NCBI GenBank assembly: GCA_905331475.1
Contig: CAJNYU010003311.1
Coordinates: 1-64,000, forward strand
Length of the DNA: 64,000 nt
Direction of reading: 5' to 3'
DNA from: Rotaria socialis
Taxonomy: Eukaryota > Rotifera > Eurotatoria > Philodinida > Philodinidae
Shown here: in pieces, positions 24,068 through 35,424 of the stretch
How the letters are laid out: the number at the start of each line of letters is the position of its first letter
Position numbering within the stretch: position 1 is the first letter of the stretch
Position numbers and translations under genes: made by a program
The notes under the pieces: generated by a model
Databases searched by the model: none
What the model was told of the DNA's origin: nothing
The model's input: only the letters and a program-made list of their open reading frames with translations

Positions 24068-25679
24068 CTTTAATAAAAATAGAACAGATGTAGAGAATAT
24101 ATTTATGTAAAAAAGATTACTTTTACATTGATCTATCAAGAGAAAGTCATCAGTGTGATCAATACAAATCGTATTATATAAAATAGAATTTTTATTTCTC
24201 GTCATAGAGTTTCATTGACAGTTGCTTGATAGATTTGATGGTAGGTCTCGATTTTTGTGCTACTCCTCTACAAAATGAAAATCAATTTAATATATTCTCT
24301 ATTCTACTCGATACAAAGCAAGTCGAATGTTTGACAATATTTCAATTTTAGTAGATTATTGCTTTAGATTTGTATATTTAGTGGATACTATTCTACAATA
24401 ATTTTCTAATTACTGAACTATGAAATTCAAGTCTACTGAAAATATACTTTGACTTTCTAATTTATAAAAGATTATCTTGCTGAAATGCGATATATTGTCA
24501 TTAAAGTTTTATATTTGTTAATTAAATGTTTCTTCTCTTTTTAACCCAAGTATTCGTGATCATTAGTAAATTTGCTTGATAATTGCCAAACTACTTATCA
24601 AATACTACCAATATTGACATAAAAGAAAAGATTTATTTGATCTTTAACATCAATCAATATTATCATGGGAGTTGAGATGGCTTAATTTCATACATATTTC
24701 AAGTAATAGTTATCATTCTTTAGCTATCGATTATGCAAAATTTATAAGAATAATAATTTTCCTTTTATCACAAGTTCAAACTGCTAGAAAACTGTAATGT
24801 ATTAGTATTGAGCTATCATCTTCGTCCAAATTTATGCATGGAACAAGTGTAGAAATATTTTTCGTAAATTCTGTCACGGAGCCGAAGCTATTTTAAAAGT
24901 AATATCAGCATGGCTTCTTTTTTCTCAAGATTAAGAAATTCCATGAATATATCCACATTTGAATATCTACGAGCTCAACAGTTAGAATATTAATGTATTT
25001 GATTAATTGAATTCAATTATGCTAATTTAAGACAGTGATCACATAGATTTCTCGAAGAAAAATTATGGTAGCGATGCATTCCTTTCGTCTCTTCTAGGTC
25101 TATGACATATTCCCCTTCACAATGAACATGTATGACAAAGAAAACGGTTTTATATCAGATTACACAAACAACCCAAGTTGCAATTAGTTTTATCGAATAT
25201 TAATTCTTCAAAATACAAGAACTAATATAAGATCATTAGAAAAATTGAACTGATAAATCAGATAAATCTTCAATTAAGTGTTTTGAAGCAATACACAGTT
25301 AAAGTATTGAACAATCAATTAAGAATTTTATTTCTTGTTTTTTTTTCTTCTTCTCGACTCCTATTGAACAAGATATTGTCATTGAGAATCACAATATAAT
25401 TCATAAAAAGCAGTTTGATCTTGCTTTTTGTTTTACATTTATTTATAAAGAAATAAAAGCAAAAGAAAACTATAGCAGGCAGAATTTCATGCAATTCTTT
25501 TAAATATACCAGATATTAAAAATCTAATGGTAGAAGAATAAAAAACGAAAAAACTAATTTTTTATCACGATCAATATTAGTGGTCACAAAACACGCGTGC
25601 AAGTTTAGTCATCTAAGTGAAAAAATAATGTCTCTGTTTTCTTCGTTTGTATACGTGTCTTTTATTCACAACGATTGTG
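24068..25679. other. Convergent intergenic region, no gene seen
   Basis: Lies between the 3' ends of the F-box gene (+) and SPATA18 (-). A+T-rich with no repeats or frames of note. Confidence 0.5.
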
Positions 25680-28600
25680 TTAGTAATAACCTAGAAAGAG
25701 AAAATTGAATAAAATAATCAACTTATGAGAATTGTCTAATGCTTACGATAAAGAGATGAGTAAAGGATCGGGCTGGTCGCACGTGATCGACGTACCGGGC
25801 TTACCGAACGACTTCGAATAGGGCTGGAATAGCCTCGACGAACTGGACTCGATGCTCGAGAACGACCCTATATTTATTATTCAAATCAAATAATTATTTT
25901 TTTCTTTACTAATTTGATATACATACCAATGAAGCGCCCCGTTTTGTACATGCTTCGCCCTGAAAAAAGATAACAAAATCAATGTCATACTTGATTAGGT
26001 TTTTCAAATTTTTTTTCTCTATATTTTTTCTGATAATCTGAACCGAGCAAAATTTACCTTAACAATAACTCGTGACCCTTGCATTAATGCTGGCCATATA
26101 TGATGATTAACCAATGGTGCCGAATATTCCGAATCGTAGCTGCGTCGATATCTTAATTAAATATAGAACGATAGCTTTTTTTTTAATTAATAGCTTTAAA
26201 CCTACTTAGTTTCATCAAATACTTCGGCATCGCTTGCAAATGCAATGTCCAATGGATAGACAAGACATGCCATATGCCAAGCAATACGACATGCTTCTCG
26301 TATATATGTACTAACCAAAGAATAAGTTACACCAAGCGGTAAACTTATTCGAGGATTACGATGTAAATTATCAGTCACTTCCTATGATAAAAGATGGTTC
26401 TTTTGTTTTTCAATAAAACAACTTAAACAGCTAGATTTTACCGATACAATATTTGTTAATTCAAAATAATCCAGATTTCGATTAATATAATCTTGAACAA
26501 CATCTTCAAGTGAATCACTACCTCGTACTGTAATAGCCAATTGAGAACGAAGACGTAATTTCCATTCAACAAAACGTCGTTTTGATACTGAAAAAGATTC
26601 CTAAAATTATAAAATAAAAATATTATTTTTAACTAAAAAAGGGATCACTATTTATTTTTATTACTTGAATGATATTGAAACATATACGTTGATTCATTTC
26701 ATAATCATCGGATACTGATCGAAGTATATCCATAGCATCAAGACGTTCTCTTGCATATAAATCATTAAAACGTTGAATTAGTGTATTTTCACGAAGTTTT
26801 TGTAATGATTCATCCGATGATGATGACAATGAAATTAATGAACGTGCTGGTGATAGAGACCGTCGTCGTACATAACTAAAAGAAAATTTCATAAGCAATC
26901 GATGTCTTTTTTCTTAGAACTATTTACCTATGAACAGGCGAAAGAGAGCGAGCTCGTGAACGTGTTTGAGCGAATTCAATATCATCACGTAGACGACGAA
27001 TTTCTCGTTCATAATTATCAACAACAGCCGATCGTGGTTTATAACGTTCGAGTGAAAGTCGAAATTCGGCATCACTTAATCTATTCAAAAAAATAAAAGA
27101 ATCTTTTTCATTGTTCTTTAAGGATATATATATATTTACCGTGATCGTAAATTAGCCAATTCAGTTTCGGTAAAAATCTTCTCATCTGTTGCTTTATAAC
27201 GTTCATCAATAAGTTCAGCCCGCGTTTGTTCCAGTCTAAAGGAGAAATGATCCATTTTTTGTAAAAAAAATATAGAAAAATAATTAAATTTTATATACTC
27301 AGCCTCGAGCCGAGCATTGTCAACGTTGGCATGACGTAGGTCGAGTTCAAGTTCACTTAGATTGCCTTCATATTCATTAGCCAATGAGAGAAACTCAGCA
27401 TCTGTACGAAGATGTGAATATGGATAGCGCCACCAAGCCAACGGATATAAATCCGTACCAGTATTACTTAGCAAACCATTGAGATAGGATGCTTCAACAC
27501 TAAGAACTGGTAGTAAACGTGCTTTGATTGTCGATGCTCCACCATAGACACCGCCTATGAGATGAGGGATAATCATAGAGTAGTGGGAGGGAAAGATTAA
27601 AAAAAACTCAGATGAATGTGTTAACATGAAGACATGTTTGTTATTATTCCCCGCCGACAGAAGCTGATATCACCTGGTGCTTGTAGTTCAGAGCAAATCA
27701 AACAATGCACAAAGTATATCAGCCGTTTCGCGCAAGATTTCTATGTGTGTGTATGGATGTGTGATTGAGGATGTGTGTGTGTGTGTGTTTTTCAGTGAAT
27801 GGTTATGGGTAAGAAACAGAAGATAAAATGGAATGAACGTTTCCATCTTACTCAATTGTCGCGCTCGGAGAAACCGCGCGAGTGAATGACTGAACGAGAG
27901 AAATAGCGAGCACACAATAGTGAAAAAAAAGGAGAGGGAGAGACATAGATAGAGAAAAAGTCTGACACCCGGAAGAAAGCATTTCCATTTGACGACGATG
28001 GGAAAAAAAATGAGACCAACTTCTTTCTCGCTCTCGCTCTTTCTCTCTCTCTCTCTTTGCCTCTCTTCTCCTATTTTTTCTCTTTTTTTGCACATCATGC
28101 ACGATGACTGAACAATCATGATGAGATTTTTTTCCTTGTCAGGGCGCAACTCGATCGAGCTTTTGTGAGTTTCAATTAAAGAGACAAGAGTAGCGGCAAC
28201 ACAAGAAAAAGAAAAAGATAAGATGAAGGGAAGACAGAAAAAGATGTTCTCAACTTGACAAAATTGGTCGTCACATAAAAAGAAAAAAGAGAATATGCTC
28301 ACAAGAACGGAAAATCGAATACTTTTTTCTTTAATATCTTTTTTACTATACTCTATTTATAGTTCGCTTTGTTATTGGATGCCTCTTTGAAGATGAAGTT
28401 TCTATTAGAAAATATAGAGAAAAAGTCTGGCATCATCAACTGTGGCTACTTTTTTTTGTTCTAATCAAAATCGGATGAGTAATTATTTCTACCTTGTTCA
28501 GTCGTTCTCTCTCATAGCAAATGTTCAGTCAAAGTGTCTGCTGGAGCGTGTTTGCCAGTGTGTATGGTGTTGTGTCAAAAGAAAAAGAAAGAAAGACTCT

Positions 28601-30974
28601 TGTCACTACCATAACCACTACTCTGACTATTACTTCTATTTATTTTTTGTCTCTTTCTCTTCTTTATCGTCAATGACGTTGGTTACTTCTTTATGTTATT
28701 GACAGCCCTTGTTTCAGAAAATGATGATGATGATGATGATGAAAAAGCGCGCACAACAGGAGGGAGATCGGTTGAATTAGCGCTCTTTCACTCGTTCGTT
28801 CGCTCGCTCGCTCGCTCGCTCAGGTTTTTGCTAATAATGTTGGTGCCGATAGAAAATGAAAAGAACTACACATGCGCACATTCACCAAATGACAGAATAA
28901 AACTAGTCGTCGTATAGTAAACTCGTCGTCACTCATTTTTTTCTTCTACTTTTTCTATTCTTCCTTTTTTTCTTGATAAAAAAATCTGTTGTTTGTATTG
29001 CAGACGGCAGCGGCGAACTGAATGGAAAAGAATGTAACTTTACTTATTTCTTTTCTACATTGTGCACGGCGACGCCTAGCGCTTAGCCCCGAGGCAGGAA
29101 ATGTGCACGGGAACGACAATGAAAAGGAGGGAAGAAGAACGAGAGAGAGAGAGAGAGAATACGAGGGTTAGAGGGTGAGAGGGTGAGTGGGTGTTCCTGT
29201 TCTAGTAACGAATAGAAAGAATAGACTACGGGGAGATTGAACGCGGGCATGCATCGAACAAAATTGTCGCCTCTGCTTAATTATGGATGACGGAAAATGG
29301 AAAGAGATGGAAAAAAAGAAAAGAAATAATAGCATGCTGTACTAATCCCCAATGCTGTGTGAAATGATAATCAGAAAGATGCATACGCACAAACAATCAT
29401 CACAAAATAGACAGTTAGACAGATAGAAAAACTGACAGATACGAAGATATGTGCATGCGACTCACTATGGACTTTCGCATCGGGCTTAGTGTAATAGCGT
29501 TACACGCTACTATTCATTTAAGATTGCATGCAACCAACGCCATCATTCATCTTTTTTTCCTCTGCTTTTCTTCTTCTTTTTTTACAATGCCTTCGTGCCA
29601 GATTGGTTTAAGTCTTTTTCGTTGACTTACTCCTATAACAGCCTAAAAGCTCATTAGTCTAATTGTCTATCATCGTCTAGAAGACGTTGGAAAGCAACTC
29701 GAGTGTCATCCGTTGTTTTTTATGTTGTCTGTACGTTGTCGAGTAGTCAGATCTATTTTGCTAGGCTAGATCGAAAAAGAAGAAGGCGGAGGACTAGTCT
29801 TGTGCGCACACATGCTAGTTGATTGCATGACTTCCGGCCTGTCCGTCATGATAATGGAGTATGCAAGAAGCCAAGTGAACTCAAGAGGAATCGATAAAGG
29901 CTCACGCAAGATATACAAGTATGAATTTTTGATGAGAAAAAAAGGTCAAACTCATCTATAGTGAGACATTTATAATATGAGATTATGAATTTGTCAATTC
30001 AAGAAAACTAACAAATAAAATTGATGTATAAAATAATTGTCTATGACAACAGAAAAATCATAAAGTCTTTCATTTTTCTATTATCCATACTATCTATGTT
30101 CGATGATGATTCTTTTTCTTCTTCTTTTTTTTTAATAATAAATGTGTTAACTGGCACAATAATCATTCGGATCAACTATGGCGATTACAAAACAAAAAAA
30201 AAAGAAATTAGCCTCTCTCATGCATGAGGTGTGACGAGCTTGTCCTTGAATAGAGTTGTATTATTCTGTTGTTGTTGTTATTAAAAAAAAAGATGAAAAA
30301 AAGAAATCTAGTTTTTATTCTTCTTCGATGTCTTCTAGTGCTTCCTACATACACACACATAGAGGGTTTCTTTCCATTATATATTACATATATGCATATA
30401 GAATTGTGTTTTTTTGTCTACTACAATGATGGTGATCATGATGATTATGGTTTTTTTTTGGTTTGCAGAAGTTTTTTTTTGTTTATTTTTCGGATTCAAA
30501 AACATGAATTGCTAGATGAAAACTTGAATATTATTTCTTACCTTCAGCTGAAACTAAATTGAGAAGTTTGAATAGTTCTCTTTGTACACGTGCATTTAAT
30601 TCAATGACATCGATACATCGCGATACATTTGTATCACACGAATTCGACTAGAGAAAAACAAATGAAATACAAAGAAGATAGATTTATTTTTCTCTTTAAT
30701 TTTCAAGAATTAACGCAAGACGACGTAGTCTTCTTTTTTGATGCGTGTGTCAATAGTTTATTGAAATATATTCAAATTTTTCGCTAGAAAAAAAACCTTA
30801 TGTGACTCGATATCACCCAACGGTTATACTTTTACATCACTATACAACTATTTCTATTATTGTTATTCTTTTAACACTCACCAAATAGGTATCATTTAGA
30901 CGAGAAAGTTTATCTTGAAGTAAATTGAACGTTGACATATCATTTAAACGCCGAAGAAAGACTTTTGCCGCCAT
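25680..30974 (-). CDS. SPATA18: Mitochondria-eating protein (SPATA18/Mieap) homologue
   Basis: Mieap in vertebrates is a p53-induced protein acting in mitochondrial quality control. The first exon (30882-30974) encodes [20 protein letters not shown]; exon 2 continues [20 protein letters not shown], like human TCDQNLNHCLELIEQVAKVQ. After a 2987-bp intron (27555-30541) come [13 protein letters not shown] (human ETIKSRLLPWL), then a coiled coil ([29 protein letters not shown]), an RSRARSLSP-type segment and [17 protein letters not shown]. Then the C-terminal Mieap domain: [50 protein letters not shown] and [14 protein letters not shown], each close to the human blocks. The tail is Ser/Arg/Pro-rich ([20 protein letters not shown]), as in human. 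The last 60-nt intron is likely but optional; without it the stop is at 25736. Everything expected is present. Confidence 0.9.
27555..30541 (-). other. 2987-bp intron of SPATA18, rich in simple repeats
   Basis: Donor GTAAGAAAT at 30541 and acceptor CTCATAG at 27555 join SAEG to GVYGG in frame. The interval is strikingly unlike other introns here. It holds (TG)n at 27771-27788, a (TC)n/(GA)n tract around 28021-28056, (ATG)n at 28721-28743, (CGCT)n at 28801-28821 and (GA)n at 29139-29158. About 28.7-29.3 kb is also richer in G+C. Open frames inside it are products of the low-complexity tracts. It may hold regulatory sequence or a non-coding RNA, but I see no direct evidence of either. Confidence 0.75.
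28801..28821. repeat. (CGCT)n tetranucleotide repeat
   Basis: Five tandem CGCT units in the SPATA18 first large intron, preceded by diverged CGTT units. Confidence 0.85.
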
Positions 30975-33091
30975 AATTGAGTTGGTGTTTTTTAGACTTA
31001 ATTGTTGTTGATGTGATTGTAACTAGTGTTCTTCTGACGGTTTACTTTTCAAAATGAATATGTTTCTTTGATGACCGATGATGAAGAATACAGCAAAAAA
31101 TGACGATCGAAAAAGAGAAAAAATGTTGAAAGAATTTCGATTCAAACAAACCAAGCAGAAAAGAACATTTCAACCACCGGCGACCACATTAAATAGAGTA
31201 CAAGAGGGAAAGAGAAGAGGGGTAAGAGAGAGAGAGAGAGAGAGCAAGAATTTTTTTCGTTTTCGACACAAAAGAAATCACACGTATGTGAGTTAAGGTA
31301 CTGCTGGTGTCGGACGTCGAACATCAGTCAACAACAACATATGAATCGATCAATAAAAAAAAAAGAAGAAGACGAGAACGATGTTGTTGTGGCTTTGACG
31401 AGTTTGTTAGAGTGCGGTAAAAAAAAAGAAAAACGAGAATGAAAAAGTAGGGGTAGCAAAAAAGAATTAAAAAAAACTTCTCACTCTTTATTCCAGTTTT
31501 GATGCACACCGTAAAGATGAAGTTTTTCAATGTACTGCAATCAGAAGTTCTCGCGTAGGAAACAACATATACACGATTCCCGTTCTCATTTATTTATAAT
31601 GTTGATATGAAAATATTGACCGTGTGCATAATTTCGCTTTTTTTTGACATCAACATCTTCTCAAGGATATTGTGGTATGCGATGCCAATGGTATAGCGAA
31701 ATTCTTTGATGACGTATGTATACGTTAAAGTATGCATCAAGGTTATCTATTAACAAAATGTGGATTTGTGTGGATAGAAGAAAAAAAAACGCTCAATAAT
31801 CAACGCAATGAAAAGAAAAACTTTAGTAAAGCTGATTAGTCTGACTCAAAACTAATTAGAGAATATCCATTCATTCACTTGTTTCATGCTCAAGCTTAAA
31901 CACAATGTAATGATTGAGTCGAAGAAGATTTTTATTTTTACATATATATTCATTTTTTAGTCACACTGATTCATAAAAAAGAAAGGAGATTTGAGTTTAA
32001 CAAGTGACAATTTTATGCTGAATAACAACTAAATACAGCTTCCGCTTTCATTCTATCAGTTACTGTGCAGCTGTAGATGCAACTGAAGTGTGCCATAAAC
32101 ATTTTCAGTTATTCAAGCTGTTTAAACAATCTGATGTTTTTACAAGAATCTACGGGATGCGAAGAACGTAAAGCATAGCACTCATAAAACTATTGGGAAC
32201 AAAGACAACATGCAATTTATTAAATGCATTTTCTTTTGCTGTTACAGTATTTGATTACTAGTACTACGAAATTTAAGTTGTTTTTCTTAGACAAATAAAT
32301 CGAACAAAGTTATTATTTATATGTTGAGATATTTTGATCAACAGCCAATAAAATTGATTCTGCTTATCTGTAATAATAAATCGTGTTACACATTTATTTT
32401 ACGATTTTCTAAATTATTTGTTCAGTTAAGTATCGACTGTGATAGTCTGTTGAATACTGAATAATCTTTCTTATTTTTTATAAGTGTTATGACATCAAGA
32501 GAAAAGCCAATACATTCCATTATAGAATTTAAGTGAGAATTTCAATTTCAAGATTTATTTCATCTGGTCTTGATTTCATTAAATTAATTGCAAAAACAAA
32601 TGTGCAGATGGAAATAAACTACTTTTTTTTCTGTTTCTTCTATCAAATTGACCGAACAATGCATCAATCGAAAGACGACCAATATTGAGTAAGGCGAAAG
32701 CGATGTTTATCTCCCAGGGCAATTTAAAGTTTCTAGAAGAATTGTATTTCAACGAATATCAAAAATTGATTTAATCTTTTTATAGAAGAGCAAAAAAGAA
32801 ACAGACACAATATGAATTTCAACAACAAGCTGTCCAATTGCATTTGTTTTGACATTTTCTTTTGGTTGTTATCAAGAACAAGAAAGTAATACTTCTCCGA
32901 TGAAATTGTATATTTGTAGAACAAATTTTGATTCATTCTCTATTTAGTAAATCAACTCGTTACGCACACACACAAATATATATATATATCGGTGTGTGTG
33001 TGTGTGTGTGTTCTTTTACTAATAATCTCTTGAAGATATACAAACAAAGGAAACACTGAGTAAAATTCCTAATTTATTTTCTATTTTGTTT
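30975..33091. other. Intergenic upstream of SPATA18, no gene seen
   Basis: Holds the SPATA18 promoter and the 3' flank of MRPS15. Contains an (AG)n tract at about 31225-31244 and a compound (AC)n-(TA)n-(TG)n microsatellite at about 32965-33011. Lysine/phenylalanine-rich open frames at 31.1-31.5 kb follow purine/pyrimidine tracts and are not credible genes. Confidence 0.5.
32965..33011. repeat. Compound microsatellite (AC)n(TA)n(TG)n, self-complementary
   Basis: About five AC units, then about eight TA units, then about nine TG units. AC on one side pairs with TG on the other, so the tract can fold as a hairpin. It lies about 80 bp past the MRPS15 stop. Confidence 0.9.
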
Positions 33092-35216
33092 TTATTCAAC
33101 AATAGTTCTCGCTCGTTGTCGGCGAGTTTCGTTATGTTTAGCGATTTCAATCTGTAAATCTTCCAAATCACGTTGAATTTCACATAATAAGGATTCTTTT
33201 TCTTTTGCAAATTTTTCTTTTTCAGCAGCAAAACGTAATTTTAATTCATCTTTTTTGACTTGAACAGCGTCACGGGCTTGTTGCTGTAAACGCATTCGTT
33301 CTAATTCTCGATCATCATGATCAATTTGAGTTATGAATGGATTTTCTGGTGCATGTTCAATACGTAAAACTTTCTTCAACCATTCATATACGTCATAATC
33401 AGCATGCATTAATTTATTAAGCAAAAAATTGCGTATCGTTTGAAGTTTGCCGACAACGTTTCGACGGCTACTTCGCTACAAAAATCAAAAAAATATTTAT
33501 CTATTAATTCCAAAATAGAGTTAAAAAACAATACCCGTGGATCAATATCACCATATTTGATATGCATTCGAATGCGAGCGGTCAGCTTAGCAACTAAAAA
33601 CGAACGTAATTGAGAACAAAAGTTAAATTAAAAGAATCTGTTTTTTTTATTCACACTTATTGTAAACACATTCACTGCCCTAATAGTAAAAATGCAAAGT
33701 TATCATGTAGTATTTAGTTTGTAAAAATCTACATAGAAACTGTATGCAGTCATGTTCTTAATAGAAGTCTACATTGAAATGAATACATTTGTCTCGCTAG
33801 TAAATCAGATTTAACGTAAAAGATTTTTGAATTATCAGTTTTATTTTTGTTAATTTTATTTAGTTTACTAAAAGCTGACATGTTTTTCTGTGCTTCAAGG
33901 CCTATGCTTGTGAGTAGAAGTTGAAGTCAACCTTGACTCTTCAGTGTATCCACCTTAGTAAACAACTAAGAAGATTCAATCAAATCTTTAAAATACACTA
34001 GTTTGTATAATTTACACAAAACAATAACACTTATTATTCAAAAAAGAAACCTGTAATGTTCAGCATATCTTACTAGTAGACAAAGTGAAGGGCTCTTAAA
34101 ATTCATTCTAATCCATGTCTTCAGTTGTAACTTGTTGCAGTAAAACTGTGTATACAATATCGTTTCAAACTCAGTGATTTCAGAATGTCTTCAAACCCTT
34201 TCATATTTCGAAATTCAAAGAATCTAGAAAAATCTAGTCGACACTATTATTGTAAGCTCTTGAATACGAATTATTTATGAGCGAACATTTAACTAATTTC
34301 CTCAGTGACTTAGTGTCATTCGGTTTTCCAGTGATACCCATTTCAAAATTCTAGTATAGTTGCTGTTGAATTTCTAATATCTCGATGGTGAATATTGCTG
34401 TTCTTGGTTTTATTTTTTATGAAAACAAAAAAAGACAAGAAACTCAAGAAAAAAGTATTATGCAAATGAACATCTCCTGATTCTATCGAGAACTTGATAA
34501 AGAAAAATTAATAAACTTTGTTAGAATATTTTGCTATTTCTTCTGTTTTGTTTGCTAACATCAAAATAGCTACAGGATTATTACACACAAAATGAAAACT
34601 TTTAATTTCTTTATAAAAATAAAAAAACTTACTGAGTACTTCATACGAAGATTGATCCAGAGGATGACGCTGAACAGCTTTTACTAAATAATCTGAATAA
34701 TATTGTTGAATTTCAGCCTATGAATAATTTTTATGATCAAACAGAAACAATAGAAAGTTAAATTATTCACGCGCGTGGCATATTCGAGAGTAAATACACG
34801 TTTCACAAGATCATCAGCACTAGAAAATTTTATTTTACAATTAACTACTTCAAGAAAACAAAACAATAAAGACTACGAACGTTTTTAATTCTTCGGAATT
34901 TTCAAAACCAGGTCGTAATATTTTGGTTGTATCGAAATTAGGATAAGGATCAATATCACCTAAAAACATAAGCAAAAAGATTGTTTTGTCTAAATATATC
35001 TTCATCGAAATCTATTATATTCATACCTGTTTCCCATTTTGGTTTTGGTTTATACATGTGCGCAGGTAATGCACGCTTAGTTTTCCCTACGATACCCGGT
35101 GATACTTTGGAAATTGATCGTATCCATAAAATTCCATTAATTAAGTTTGCTCTATTTTTTCCGAATGATTGTAATATCGATGATGGTACTATTTGCTTTG
35201 TTATTACTGTTAACAT
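33092..35216 (-). CDS. MRPS15: Mitochondrial small ribosomal subunit protein uS15m
   Basis: uS15m binds the central domain of mitochondrial 12S rRNA in the small subunit. Six exons. Exon 1 (35027-35216) encodes an N-terminus rich in Arg, Lys and Ser (MLTVITKQIVPSSILQ...), as expected of a mitochondrial presequence. Next ADDLVKRVFTLEYATR aligns with human VDDVVKRLLSLEMANK, and AEIQQYYSDYLVKAVQRHP with the following human helix. The S15 core is split over two exons: AKLTARIRMHIKYGDIDP, then SSRRNVVGKLQTIRNFLLNK and YDVYEWLKKVLRIEHAP (human YDVFEKICWGLGIEY). A charged helical tail follows (LQQQARDAVQVKKDELKLRF). One intron of about 1 kb lies at about 33600-34630; the others are short. Start and stop are clear and the gene looks intact. 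Confidence 0.9.
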
Positions 35217-35424
35217 CTAGATAAATGAAGCATAATTTTTTTTTCTCATATTTTTGGTAACTAAAAAAAGAAAAAACAAGAAGAATGTCTTTTTCTCTTA
35301 CTCCTTGTAATGCGGAAAGAAACGAAAAAAAGAAAAAACCACACTGATCAATAACGAAAAGTTTGGTTTTCTATTTAATTAGTTAGTTAATTAAAAATTT
35401 TATCTTAGTTCTTTTTTTGTTCGT

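Noticed and set aside
27688-28302. 204-codon minus-strand frame and overlapping frames in the SPATA18 intron
   Set aside because: Composed of low-complexity Ser/Phe/Leu or Arg/Glu runs from (TC)n/(GA)n tracts, inside a well-supported intron.
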